This document shows positions 32,413 to 41,103 of a stretch of DNA of 64,000 nucleotides, one piece after another (within the stretch, counting starts at the first letter, position 1; each line of letters starts with the position of its first letter). The notes beneath the pieces were generated by a model. The model had not been told where the DNA came from. It saw only the letters and a list, made by a program, of their open reading frames with translations, and made no database searches. The position numbers and the translations under genes are program-made. The stretch is from Fischerella sp. CENA71 (GTDB lineage Bacteria; Cyanobacteriota; Cyanobacteriia; Cyanobacteriales; Nostocaceae), in contig JANBVI010000066.1 of assembly GCA_024239075.1 (NCBI GenBank), positions 21,600 through 85,599 on the forward strand, in the 5' to 3' direction.

Positions 32413-33200
32413 CAGAGCAGTATTATCGATTGACACTCAACGATGCGATCGCTCTCTATAAATCTAATGACCTCACGGCCAAAGGTGCATTAAAGATTTG
32501 GGTTCGCATTCGCTTTAAAACTGGCTGGGAAGGATTTATTGATACAAAAGAGCTGCGTGAACTATTTGATATGCGCCGTTCTACATTCTGGGAAGCGTTG
32601 GGAAAATTGGAAGAAGAGGGAGAAATAGAGCTATCTGAACCTCACAAAATACACATCAAACGTTTAAGTGATTCGTCCGGAATTCCGGACGATGTCCAAA
32701 ATTCCGGACAGGTGTCCGGAAAACCGGATGAGTGTCCGGAAAACCGGACAGGTGTCCAGAATTCCGGACAGGTGTCCGGAATTCCGGACGATGAATCTTT
32801 AAAACCCTCACAACAAGCGGAAAGTAGCGAACCCCCAGATTTAATTCAAGATTTATATCAATCTTTCATTAACTCTCTCTCAGAGAGCGAGAGAGAGAGT
32901 TTTTTAAAATTTGGGTCAGAAAAAGCAGCCAAGTTACCATCACCCCCACAGCTGCCGCGAAAATGGATTGAGAAGAACTGGGAAGACATACAACGGGAGT
33001 GGTACAAATCTAGAGGTCAAAATATTCCTAAAGCTTCAAGTTGGGAAGCTGACCCCCGTACAACCAAATGGCTTGAAATATGTGAGCTGACACAAAACCC
33101 ATTACAATTTGCAGAAGGTGACAAAGAAAAACTGGATTTTGTGAAATGGGCGCTCAAAACTTGCCAATTTAGCTGGCTGAAAAAGGAAGGTGAATCATGA
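32409..33200 (+). CDS. winged-helix replication-initiator-like protein with in-gene iterons, 263 aa
   Basis: Start is GTG at 32409 with AAGGGGGTG 6 bp upstream. Residues ~12-90 form a winged helix (YKSNDLTAKGALKIWVRIRF, LRELFDMRRSTFWEALGKLE, GEIELSEPHKIHIKRL). Residues ~89-128 are a low-complexity SSGIPDD/QNSGQVSG linker because six iterons lie in this part of the gene. The C-terminal domain (~155-263) has a PPQLPRKWIEKNWEDIQREW motif common in cyanobacterial plasmid proteins. The arrangement resembles lambda O, which binds iterons inside its own gene. I infer the initiator of this replicon or of an integrated element. Confidence 0.75.
   Translation: MTEQYYRLTLNDAIALYKSNDLTAKGALKIWVRIRFKTGWEGFIDTKELRELFDMRRSTFWEALGKLEEEGEIELSEPHKIHIKRLSDSSGIPDDVQNSGQVSGKPDECPENRTGVQNSGQVSGIPDDESLKPSQQAESSEPPDLIQDLYQSFINSLSESERESFLKFGSEKAAKLPSPPQLPRKWIEKNWEDIQREWYKSRGQNIPKASSWEADPRTTKWLEICELTQNPLQFAEGDKEKLDFVKWALKTCQFSWLKKEGES
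32675..32789 (+). repeat. six 16-bp palindromic iterons, candidate replication origin
   Basis: Units with consensus GTCCGGAATTCCGGAC start at 32675, 32694, 32714, 32734, 32754 and 32774. The first and last are perfect palindromes; the others differ by 1-4 bases (for example GTCCGGAAAACCGGAC). Spacing is 19 bp once and then exactly 20 bp four times. A 20-bp period does not keep the codon phase, so selection acts on DNA and not on the encoded residues. An AT-rich stretch follows (32795-32920). This is the classic layout of an iteron origin. Confidence 0.85.
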
Positions 33201-33703
33201 GTATTGATGATCTGCCTATCATTGAGCCGCTACCAATTCGCCCTGAAGAATTGAAGAAAGATAAAGAAATTTGGCAGCCCAAATGGCAATGCTTCTGCTG
33301 CCAAGACACAGGGAAAGTGCGATCGCACCTCGTACGCCTAGTAATGCCCAATTACAACTCAGAGCGTGACAGATTCCCTATCTGTCAAAACTGTAATTTG
33401 GGGCATGACTGGATACACCTTGAGGGCAATTACGATAATCGACTCACACCAGATATTTGCCGCAAGCTTGACTCTTATGCCCGTGAAGATTGGCACAAGA
33501 CTGTGCAGCTCCAGTTTGAGGTGAGAAGAAAGCAAATTGAACTAGTTACTAAAGAAATTTCCCAATCCCACAGCTTGAGAAAGAGCGATCGCACCGACAA
33601 TGACAACCGCGAGGTGCAACAGCAAAAAGCTGAAATAGAGGCCACTAGCCCGCAATCGTGGACAGCTATGAGGAAAGCTTACTTGGGAGGAGATGATGAG
33701 TAA
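33197..33703 (+). CDS. zinc-finger protein of the replication module, 168 aa
   Basis: Two CxxC pairs, CFCCQDTGKVR near residue 32 and CQNCNLGHDW near 63, would bind zinc. A charged coiled C-terminal region follows. It overlaps the initiator-like gene by 4 bp (ATGA) and so is translationally coupled. A role as a helicase loader or primase-like partner is possible but nothing catalytic is seen. Confidence 0.68.
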   Translation: MSIDDLPIIEPLPIRPEELKKDKEIWQPKWQCFCCQDTGKVRSHLVRLVMPNYNSERDRFPICQNCNLGHDWIHLEGNYDNRLTPDICRKLDSYAREDWHKTVQLQFEVRRKQIELVTKEISQSHSLRKSDRTDNDNREVQQQKAEIEATSPQSWTAMRKAYLGGDDE

Positions 33704-34172
33704 ATTTCAAGTAGGCGATAAAATCATTACCCCTGGTGGCAAAGTTGGTGAGATATGTCCCAGTTGCAAGCAACCACTACTGAATTTAAATGATGGTTGC
33801 GGCGTGTGCGGCTGGACACTCGAAAATTTCTTAGAGGAAAAGAAGGAGAGTAGAAAGCGATCACCCTCTTCAAAACGCAGACAGCGCAAGGGTTGTCTGT
33901 ATAAATACCTTGAAAATAAGAGGTTAAAAGATGGTCGTATTGTTTCTTACCCACGTGTAATAGGTGACAAACGCGACCCGGATAATCCGAAGCATTGGCG
34001 CTGGGGCTTTAACTGGGAGGAAAAAGTAGACGGGGAATGGAAGGGGCGGAGTATTGGATCGGTGCCGATAGGAGCGATCGCCATGATTCAATCAATGCAA
34101 AAACAAGGAGTTCCTTTAGAGGAAATAATTGAATTTATTAAGAAGTCAAAAAGCAAGTCGAGCAAATCTTAA
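33693..34172 (+). CDS. zinc-ribbon basic protein, 159 aa
   Basis: An N-terminal ribbon (CPSCKQPLLNLNDGCGVCGW) is followed by a very basic stretch (KKESRKRSPSSKRRQRKGCL) and a Trp-rich domain (PDNPKHWRWGFNWEEK, GEWKGRSIGSVPIGAIAMI). It looks like a nucleic-acid binding protein. It overlaps the previous gene by 11 bp; two adjacent ATG codons (33693 and 33696) follow GGAG. It probably closes the replication operon. Confidence 0.68.
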   Translation: MMSKFQVGDKIITPGGKVGEICPSCKQPLLNLNDGCGVCGWTLENFLEEKKESRKRSPSSKRRQRKGCLYKYLENKRLKDGRIVSYPRVIGDKRDPDNPKHWRWGFNWEEKVDGEWKGRSIGSVPIGAIAMIQSMQKQGVPLEEIIEFIKKSKSKSSKS

Positions 34173-34632
34173 ATAAATTCCAGTTCATCTATAAAAACAA
34201 ATTCGCACTCAATTGGTGAGAGCCAAACAATAGCTGTTTTTTTAAGATACTTGCCTTGGCTCGTAGCGGAACTTCTACTATGAGATATAGTGGGGATTTT
34301 CCGAAAAATTTTTGTCTTTCCACCAACACTGCAAACTCTGCTATCGGGTACTCTGCTATCAGGTAGAGTCATGAGTTTTAACCACATTTTTTGGAAAAAA
34401 CCTGAAAGCTAACTGAACAAAACTTTTCTAAAGAAATTACCAGATTGGAAGCGTATTTGTCTCAAGGCTAAATTTTATAACAAAACTGATATAAGTTGCT
34501 GCACAAATATATCCTAATCAATAGGCTTGATGATAATTACTACTACATTTTCATCTGTAAATAATACTTATGATCATCTGATTCAATGGGTTTGAAGACA
34601 TAAATTGAAGAATAATTTATCAGCGAGTAATT
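34173..34632. other. 460-bp intergenic stretch
   Basis: It contains one tandem duplication of CTCTGCTATCNGGTA (~34337-34366). A leftward 72-codon frame at 34169-34387 is doubtful. The remainder is AT-rich and should hold the promoter of the gene at 34633. Confidence 0.45.
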
Positions 34633-34875
34633 ATGGATAATATCAAAGAAATTATCTTAGAAAACCTGCGTCATAGGGATAAAAATGCTGGAGAATTAAA
34701 GGATGTGTCTGATTGTAGTTACAGCATCCTTGATCAAGCCTTACAAACGCTTATTGATACAGAAGAGATTGAGCCAGGATGGAGTAATGACGATTTCCCT
34801 GTGAGAATTTACAAACTCAAGCGCCAAAAAGAATCTGTCCCCTTTTGGAGAAAGGAGCAATTTATTAACAAATAG
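34633..34875 (+). CDS. small winged-helix-like protein, 80 aa
   Basis: The pattern IKEIILENLRHRDKNAGELK, YSILDQALQTLIDTEEIEPG and FPVRIYKLKRQ is a compact winged helix. It may be a transcription regulator of the accessory region. It stands alone. Confidence 0.62.
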   Translation: MDNIKEIILENLRHRDKNAGELKDVSDCSYSILDQALQTLIDTEEIEPGWSNDDFPVRIYKLKRQKESVPFWRKEQFINK

Positions 34876-35042
34876 GTGGCAATTATAGATAAATCTGGGC
34901 TTTGGAGCTTTAAATTCATATAAATTCAGGAAAGGTCTTACCTCTAATTACAAACTCTTAACTTCCAAGATGCTGCTCACCTATTAATGCAGTTCATTAC
35001 TTTACTAGCCAAATTGAAATCTGCTCAAACCCCCAAATAATT

Positions 35043-35237
35043 ATGATTGAAGTAAATCACATACAACTAGAAAAAAATTTAAATAATGTTAACTACCCAC
35101 TCAGCAAACACGACTTAATTAAGTATGCTGAAGAAAAAGGTATTGATGAGAAAATTCTCCGAGCTTTGAAGAGGTTGCCTTCAAAACAGTATGAAACACT
35201 TGATGATATAAGCCATTCTCTAGTCACAAGTGAATAA
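35043..35237 (+). CDS. DUF2795-type protein, 64 aa
   Basis: YPLSKHDLIKYAEEKGIDEK followed by ILRALKRLPSKQYETLDDIS matches the short helical DUF2795 domain found in small bacterial proteins of unknown function. It lies 90 bp before the next gene on the same strand. Confidence 0.7.
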   Translation: MIEVNHIQLEKNLNNVNYPLSKHDLIKYAEEKGIDEKILRALKRLPSKQYETLDDISHSLVTSE

Positions 35238-35327
35238 CTACTTGAAAAGGCGAATTTAACTTACAAAAAAGCTGGTGGTTAGGGGGACTCCTTAATAGCA
35301 ATTGCTCATTCCCACCTGACAAGACCC

Positions 35328-35759
35328 ATGACAGATGAACTACATGAAACCCTCATTGATATTATTCAGCGCTGGCTAGAACAAGATAGTGATCCACCAA
35401 GCTGCCGACTATTAACCCGCACTGTTTTTGTCACCGAGTTGGTCAGGCTCAAAAGCATTCTCAAACAAGAACAAACGACTTATCAAGATGCTAGCTTTCA
35501 AGCAGGCAATCGCTGGCAGCAATCCCTCCAACTTCGGGCAAGTCATAGTGAAGAATTAGTCAGCGTACCATTCCTCGCACAAATTAAGATCAAGTACGGT
35601 CTAGAACGCCTAAAAAAGCTAATTGATAGTGATGCTTTAGCAATTTATGTCAACTGGTGTAACCAGCGTGGATGGACAGATTTATTTGTGTATGAAGGGC
35701 GTTTCTGGGCTTTTCCTCCTTGCGCCGTACTGCCGCTCCCAATCTTTGAGGCTCCTTAG
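35328..35759 (+). CDS. hypothetical protein, 143 aa
   Basis: Mostly helical (LHETLIDIIQRWLEQDSDPP, FLAQIKIKYGLERLKKLIDS) with a C-terminal WTDLFVYEGRFWAFPP. The family is unknown. It is preceded by AATTGCTCATTCCCACC rather than a strong ribosome site. Confidence 0.55.
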   Translation: MTDELHETLIDIIQRWLEQDSDPPSCRLLTRTVFVTELVRLKSILKQEQTTYQDASFQAGNRWQQSLQLRASHSEELVSVPFLAQIKIKYGLERLKKLIDSDALAIYVNWCNQRGWTDLFVYEGRFWAFPPCAVLPLPIFEAP

Positions 35760-36507
35760 CCGGAATTGAAACAGATTACTGACGATGATGGCGTACCTGA
35801 GTGCCCTATTCTAGCCAGTCCATCACAGCTTTGTAATGTGATCGCACTCCTGGGTATCTTTAATTATTGGGCTAAGTAGAACAGCGTAAATAATTAAAGG
35901 TTTGTAGTGACGCCTAAAGCTAGAGAAACTGTCACTGGTTTTGCGACTGTATTTGAACATGAAGGCGGACTTGATAACTGAGGTCGTGACCAGACGCGAA
36001 AAACAGTAGTGCGATCGCGCTAACAAAAACCTCCTGCTCGCACAGGAGGGAAGGAGTCTAGATTTGAAACATCTACTTTCACAAGTCTATTGAGCAAAAA
36101 TAAAAGCAATCTAAGCGCTTTGTCTGGTTTTTATTGCATATGGCCTTTCCAATTAATAAAATATCGGTGCCCTCGCGTTCCCACTCCTTTTTATTTCTTG
36201 GAAAGGTCTAAAACGAAAGCTAGACAGTACCTCCCGAAGAAGCTATAGCCTTGATTCTTTCGTTAAAATTGCACAAAACCACTGCGAAATTGATAAACAG
36301 AAGTAATAGTTATATTTAATTTCAAATTAACCAATTTTTTCTGGGGATATAAAATTAACGCCCAAGTTGTTTGGTGGGTGATGGGTGATTGGGCGCGATC
36401 GCTGTGTCCCATTCACCACAGAATTTCTTACTAATGGTTGTTAAGTCTAGCAATATCAATGGTTTTGAGAGCCATTATCGCGCACTGTTCTTGCGCGACA
36501 TTGGGAA
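35760..36507. other. 750-bp stretch with remnants and one hairpin
   Basis: No gene is supported. The terminator-like hairpin at 36030-36049 and HIP1 sites are the only structure. Short ORFs here show no protein-like sequence. Confidence 0.5.
36030..36049 (-). terminator. hairpin CCTCCTG/CAGGAGG with T run on the minus strand
   Basis: A 7-bp perfect stem over a 6-nt loop; the AAAAA before it (36025-36029) is a T run in the leftward direction. It would stop leftward transcripts from the 36.5-kb side. Confidence 0.5.
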
Positions 36508-36864
36508 CTACTGAGATAGATCCGGTTCGGTAACTTCTGGAAAACTCTGAAAATTGCGCCGTACCCAATCCATTCCCACTTCATTGTTCAACTTGATTCG
36601 TTGTGGTGTATTGGCATAAATCTTACTTAAAATTCTTGCGTCTTGATCTACGACTACATCAATCAACTTCAAAAGATTACCTTTAATTAAATGTGCAATC
36701 GGAGAATGTGCTTTCATGTACATCAATACAAACACACGAGATTGATGCTCTGTTTCTGGAAGATAGAAGTGGCATTCTTTCAGACTCAACAGCTTATTCT
36801 CGCCGTGCATCAATCCCATGAATGGGAAGAAGTTTTCTAAATGCGCTTCTAATACTTTTGGCAT
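36508..36864 (-). pseudogene. C-terminal remnant, possibly of a Rieske-type oxygenase
   Basis: The frame starts only 9 bp from the end of the MITE-like element at 36873 and has no ribosome site of its own, so I regard it as a truncated gene. VVVDQDARILSKIYANTPQR followed by VGMDWVRRNFQ resembles the end of Rieske non-haem oxygenase alpha subunits (the 'xDxxILxxQ...DxxVRR' region). HLIKGNLLKLIDV precedes it. No iron-sulphur motif remains. The family assignment is tentative. Confidence 0.4.
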
Positions 36865-36872
36865 TGCTAGTT

Positions 36873-37105
36873 GGCGTAGATATAGCCAAGCTGTTACGAG
36901 GGGTAAGTAGTATAAAATCTCCGTTTGTAGTATGCAGTAACATAGCTAAAATCCTTATTCTTTCCTGACAAAATTGTGGTAACTTTGGTTAATTGAAAAC
37001 GATAATGGTTGAAATAATTTTAGGTCTACCCATAGCTGAAAAGGATATACAGCAATGATTCCAGACTTACTTTGCCCCTTATAACAGCTTGGCTATATCT
37101 ACGCC
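36873..37105. mobile_element. 233-bp MITE-like element with 24-bp perfect terminal inverted repeats
   Basis: GGCGTAGATATAGCCAAGCT (first 20 bp of the 24-bp arm) at 36873 is repeated inverted at 37082-37105. The next bases (CGAGGGG inside the left end, CCCCTTA inside the right end) also nearly match. The interior of ~185 bp has no ORF. Both flanks read TAGTT or TATTAGTT, a possible target duplication. It abuts the truncated frame at 36508-36864. Confidence 0.75.
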
Positions 37106-37265
37106 TATTAGTTTAGAGGTACAACGAAACAGTGCAATTGTACTTCTAGAAATAGTGTTTAGCAGTACATAACTAATGGGTGATTCCCGAAGTTGTATTT
37201 CAACACTAACAGAAAACTAAAAAGAACATACCCCACTGATAATCTAGCAAGCTAACGAAAAAAAA

Positions 37266-38936
37266 CTAGAGCGGTAAAACTTGCTAGAAAAGACCAAAAA
37301 TCTTGTAATGTAAGGATTACAGATAAAACAGCTGCATCAATGGCAAGAAAAAATTTGAAACCAGAAGCGACATCCTCTGAGGTAGTTGAATGCGTACATA
37401 AGTACTGCCCAGAATGTGGTCAGAGAATGTGGAACGAGTACAACAATCTCAGGCACGTAAGAACTCTAAAAGGAGTAGTACAACTGAGACTAAAAATTCA
37501 TCGTTGCCAAAATATGTCGTGTCAGAGGTATCGAATTGCATATCGACCAGAGCAAGAAGGTTCATGGATACTACCCCATCATGAGTTTGGCTTAGATGTA
37601 ATCGCGTTGGTAGGAGCATTACGTTATCAAGAGCATAGAAGTGTTCCACAAATTCATGCTCATCTCAAGTCCAAAGGTGTATGTATCAGTGAACGCAGTG
37701 TGACTCACCTTCTAGCAAGATACGACGAATTAGTTTCGTTATGGCTGAGGGATGTTTCAAGATTAAAAGCAATAGTCAAAGAACAAGGGCGGTTGATATT
37801 GGCAATTGATGGGATGCAGCCAGAAGTTGGGCACGAAGTATTATGGGTAATTCGTGATTGTTTATCTGGAGAAATATTACTTGCAAAAACATTACTATCT
37901 TCAAAAACAGAGGATTTAGCAACATTGTTACTAGAAGTAAAAAATATACTAGATGTGCCAATAGACGGAGTTGTCAGTGATGGGCAACAATCAATACGTA
38001 AAGCTGTTGAGGTGGCATTGCCCGAAATCGCTCATGGCTTATGCCATTTTCATTACTTAAAAGAAGCAAGCAAAATAATATATGAGGCGGATAGACACGC
38101 AAAGAAAGAATTAAAAAAGCATGTGCGAGGTATACGAAAAATTGAAAATAGTATACCGGATAATGATCAAAAAATGGCAGCAGTTGTAAGCAAGTATTGC
38201 TCGGCAGTTCGCGGGTCATTAACAAGTGATGGTCGTCCGCCTTTAGATGCATCCGGTTTAAAATTACAAGAACGTTTGACACTAATAGAACAAAGTCTCC
38301 ATTCATTGGAGAAAAAAAAAGCTGCCACAACAATTAATCAAGCTCAAACAGATTATTTCTAAGGGTCTTGAACAAACTTCAGCATTATTTACTCCAATCA
38401 AATCGGCTTATGAGTTGGTTCATAAACCCGCAGATATTCTTGATCATGAAGATGATTTATTTGCTGATGAGGTAAAAGAAAACTATCAAGATTTAATTCA
38501 AAAAATGTCGGAGACAAAACACTTATTAGGTAGTTTCTCACAAGGTATAGAGCATTTTATCAAAGTCACAAAAAGTTATTGGTCTGGGCTTTTTCATTGC
38601 TATGAAATTGAGGATTTACCTAGAACCAAGAATGATTTAGAGCAGACTTTTGGAGTTTTACGTCATCACCAACGTCGTTGTACTGGTCGTAAAGTTGCAC
38701 CCTCATCACTCGTAATTCGCGGGTCAGTCCAATTAGCTTCTGCTGTTGCGACTAAATTTCGTTCTTTTACAGCAGAAGATTTATCACAAGTTTCTTTTTC
38801 TGATTTATCTGACCTACGTCATGATTTAAAAAAACATCATGAGGCGAGAATTGAGCAGTTTCAATTTCGGCGTAATCCCTCGCAATACTTGGCTAATCTT
38901 GAGAGTCTGCTTCTCTAGCAAGTTTTACCGCTCTAG
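37266..38936. mobile_element. insertion sequence with 27-bp inverted repeats (ISL3-like)
   Basis: The left end CTAGAGCGGTAAAACTTGC (27 bp, 37266-37292) is matched inverted at 38910-38936, with one mismatch. The element is 1671 bp. It is flanked by A-runs (8 A before, 7 A after) that may be a target duplication. A single transposase, broken in two frames, fills it. Family assignment is tentative: the zinc ribbon and the DDE pattern fit ISL3-like elements. Confidence 0.85.
37340..38918 (+). pseudogene. DDE transposase interrupted by a frameshift at an A9 run
   Basis: The first part (37340-38362) has a zinc ribbon (CPECGQRM), LAIDGMQ with the first Asp, and VVSDGQQSIRKAV with the second Asp. 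Reading then leaves the frame at GAG-A9-GCT (~38312-38321). The second part continues in the +1 frame with LPQQLIKLKQII, GLEQTSALFTPIKSAY and KNDLEQTFGVLRHH carrying the likely catalytic Glu, to the stop at 38918. With eight As instead of nine, one continuous protein of about 525 residues would result. It is either inactivated or expressed through slippage on the A run. Confidence 0.8.
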
Positions 38937-39815
38937 AAAAAAACCAGCAGCGGCAGATAATCTTGGCAACCTCACCAGCAGCTTTCGACCATCCGCTGCC
39001 GTAACGTGTGATTATTAGTACTATCTATAAAGTGTTCATGCTTAGAAAATAGGAACACAATATAAGAGAAGATTAGATTACAAAAATTTAATTGTCTTTT
39101 CAAAAAATTTTTTGAACGTGAGAATAGTGATTACGACAACAGTGAGTGGTTCCATTTTTTACTTCATAAGCGCGGTATCCTATTCAGTATCGGCTCACTT
39201 TTTCAGTTTTACCAACTTTCGATGATCGAGCATCGGGTAAAGTCTCTAGTGCAGACATACGAGAAACTCGACAGAACAAGAGTTAGCGATGCAGCCAGTA
39301 TGCCAGATTTTTTTGTTTTTACCAATTTTCGGTTAAAAGTTGGGATTTACAAAATATGGCGTTACTGAATTGAGGTATGAAATTGAAAAATCAGGCATTT
39401 AAAACTCTTATTCTCTGCGACTTAGTGACTCTGCGTGAGGCAAATTCATACTTTGAATCAGTAACGCCCAAAATATCTTTAAGGGCGTTTATTTTAAGTG
39501 CCTTCATAGTTGCGGGTTATTTTCGACGGCAAGCGAGCGAGCTTGTCAAAAATAACCCGCTATGAGTGTGCAGTATAACAAAATGCTCAAAAGTGTAATG
39601 CCGAATTACTTATAAGTTGAAACAATAACTATAATCTTTTTACTTTGATTGCGGAATTTAGAACAGAAACTGCGTAGTAACATACATTAGTCAATTTTGG
39701 TTTCACCTATAAGGATATGTAGAAAAGGTCAAAAGAACTTTAATACTGCATACTCTATTATCTTTGTCAATGCGTTAATACTAAATAATATATTTTCCAC
39801 GAGTCAATCAACACC
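38937..39815. other. 880-bp intergenic stretch with a long hairpin
   Basis: No gene is supported; a 62-codon frame at 39377 is likely chance. GCGGGTTATTTT (39512-39523) is inverted at 39549-39560, with inner pairing of GAC/GTC and CAAGC/GCTTG, giving a ~49-nt cruciform. The promoter of the CHAT gene should lie in 39700-39815. Confidence 0.5.
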
Positions 39816-40835
39816 GTGAAAAAAATCCTTATATTATCAGCTAATCCAAAGAACACAGACAAGCTCCGCCTAGACCAAGAGGTGCGGGAAATCCAAGCAG
39901 CGCTCAAACTCGCTAAAAATCGAGAGCAATTTGAAATCGTCACTGCTTGGGCGATACGAGTTGAAGACTTGCGCCGTGCGCTGTTGGAACACCAACCGAC
40001 TATCGTTCACTTTTCTGGGCATGGTAATGGTAGTACTGGCTTAGCCTTAGAGAATAATTCTGGGCAGATGCAACTTGTGAGTACAGAATCCTTGGCAAAG
40101 TTATTTGGGTTGTTTCAGGACAAAATACAGTGTGTTTTACTCAATGCCTGCTATTCACAAGTCCAAGCAGAGGCTATTCACCAACACATTGATTATGTTG
40201 TGGGCATGAATCAGGCGATTGGGGATGTAGCTGCCATTGAGTTTGCTGTTGGATTCTACGACGCGCTGGGTGCGGGCAGACCTTATGAGGATTGTTTTAA
40301 AGTTGGTTGTGCTTCTATCGACCTACAGGGAATTCCAGAGTCAGAAACACCGATACTCAAAGCAAGGCAGCGTTTGCATTCTTTTTCTGCGATTGAAGAA
40401 ACAGAGAACAAAACCAAATTAGAGAAGAACAGCACTATGTCCGAACGAAAATCACAGCTTCCTTATAGTGGAATTTCTCAAAGTGTTAGTGGTGGTCGAA
40501 TGTACGGCGGAATGATTGCTACACAGGGGAACAATAACCAACAAACGATGACCAACTATACAACGCCTGAACAAAAGCATAATCTGGTACAAGCCGCCCA
40601 AGAAATTCAACAACTTTTGCAACACCTGGAGCAGATTTATCCTACTAAAAGTAGTGCTGAAAAAATGATGGTTGTTACTAAAGCTGTGGATGAAATTGAA
40701 AATAATCCACCTTTGAAAGCCTGCGTGATAGGAGCTTTGAAAGCTGGTGGAACTGAAGCTTTCAAAGAACTAATTAACCATCCCTTAGTTAATATTATGA
40801 TGGCATCTATAGAAGGTTGGCAGGAGGCTGAATAA
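39816..40835 (+). CDS. CHAT-domain (caspase-like) protein, 339 aa
   Basis: A CHAT peptidase domain fills residues 1-190: KKILILSANPKNTDKLRLDQ at the start, the catalytic His in IVHFSGHGNGS (~72-82) and the catalytic Cys in CVLLNACYSQ (~108-117). A Gly/Asn-rich linker (YGGMIATQGNNNQQTM) follows, then a helical C-terminal domain (HNLVQAAQEIQQLLQHLEQI, ACVIGALKAGGTEAFKELIN) seen on cyanobacterial conflict proteins. It precedes the STAND-WD40 gene by 268 bp on the same strand. I infer a protease effector that the STAND protein activates or scaffolds. Confidence 0.88.
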   Translation: MKKILILSANPKNTDKLRLDQEVREIQAALKLAKNREQFEIVTAWAIRVEDLRRALLEHQPTIVHFSGHGNGSTGLALENNSGQMQLVSTESLAKLFGLFQDKIQCVLLNACYSQVQAEAIHQHIDYVVGMNQAIGDVAAIEFAVGFYDALGAGRPYEDCFKVGCASIDLQGIPESETPILKARQRLHSFSAIEETENKTKLEKNSTMSERKSQLPYSGISQSVSGGRMYGGMIATQGNNNQQTMTNYTTPEQKHNLVQAAQEIQQLLQHLEQIYPTKSSAEKMMVVTKAVDEIENNPPLKACVIGALKAGGTEAFKELINHPLVNIMMASIEGWQEAE

Positions 40836-41103
40836 GCTATTTGTAAGGCATTACTGCTAACAGTCAATAGAAAAATGAAAAAAGCTGATTAACTACTAAA
40901 TTGGCTGATTCTTACTAAGAATTTCGGCTCTTCAGTTCATTTTATGGAGCAGAATAATAAATAAAACCTAAACATAACCTGTATTCCTTATCGTGACTTG
41001 GTTGTAGGATTTTGAAACTTTCTATCAAACTGTGATTTTAATGTTCCACCATAAAACCAACGCAAGAATTAGAATTTCTTGACTTTTTAATAGTAAAAAT
41101 CCC

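Noticed and set aside
34169-34387. Leftward 72-codon gene
   Set aside because: The PDSRVPDSRV stretch is simply a DNA duplication, there is no clear ribosome site, and it overlaps the end of the zinc-ribbon gene.
39377-39565. Rightward 62-codon gene
   Set aside because: Runs through a cruciform repeat and common Nostoc filler; the sequence has no conserved look.
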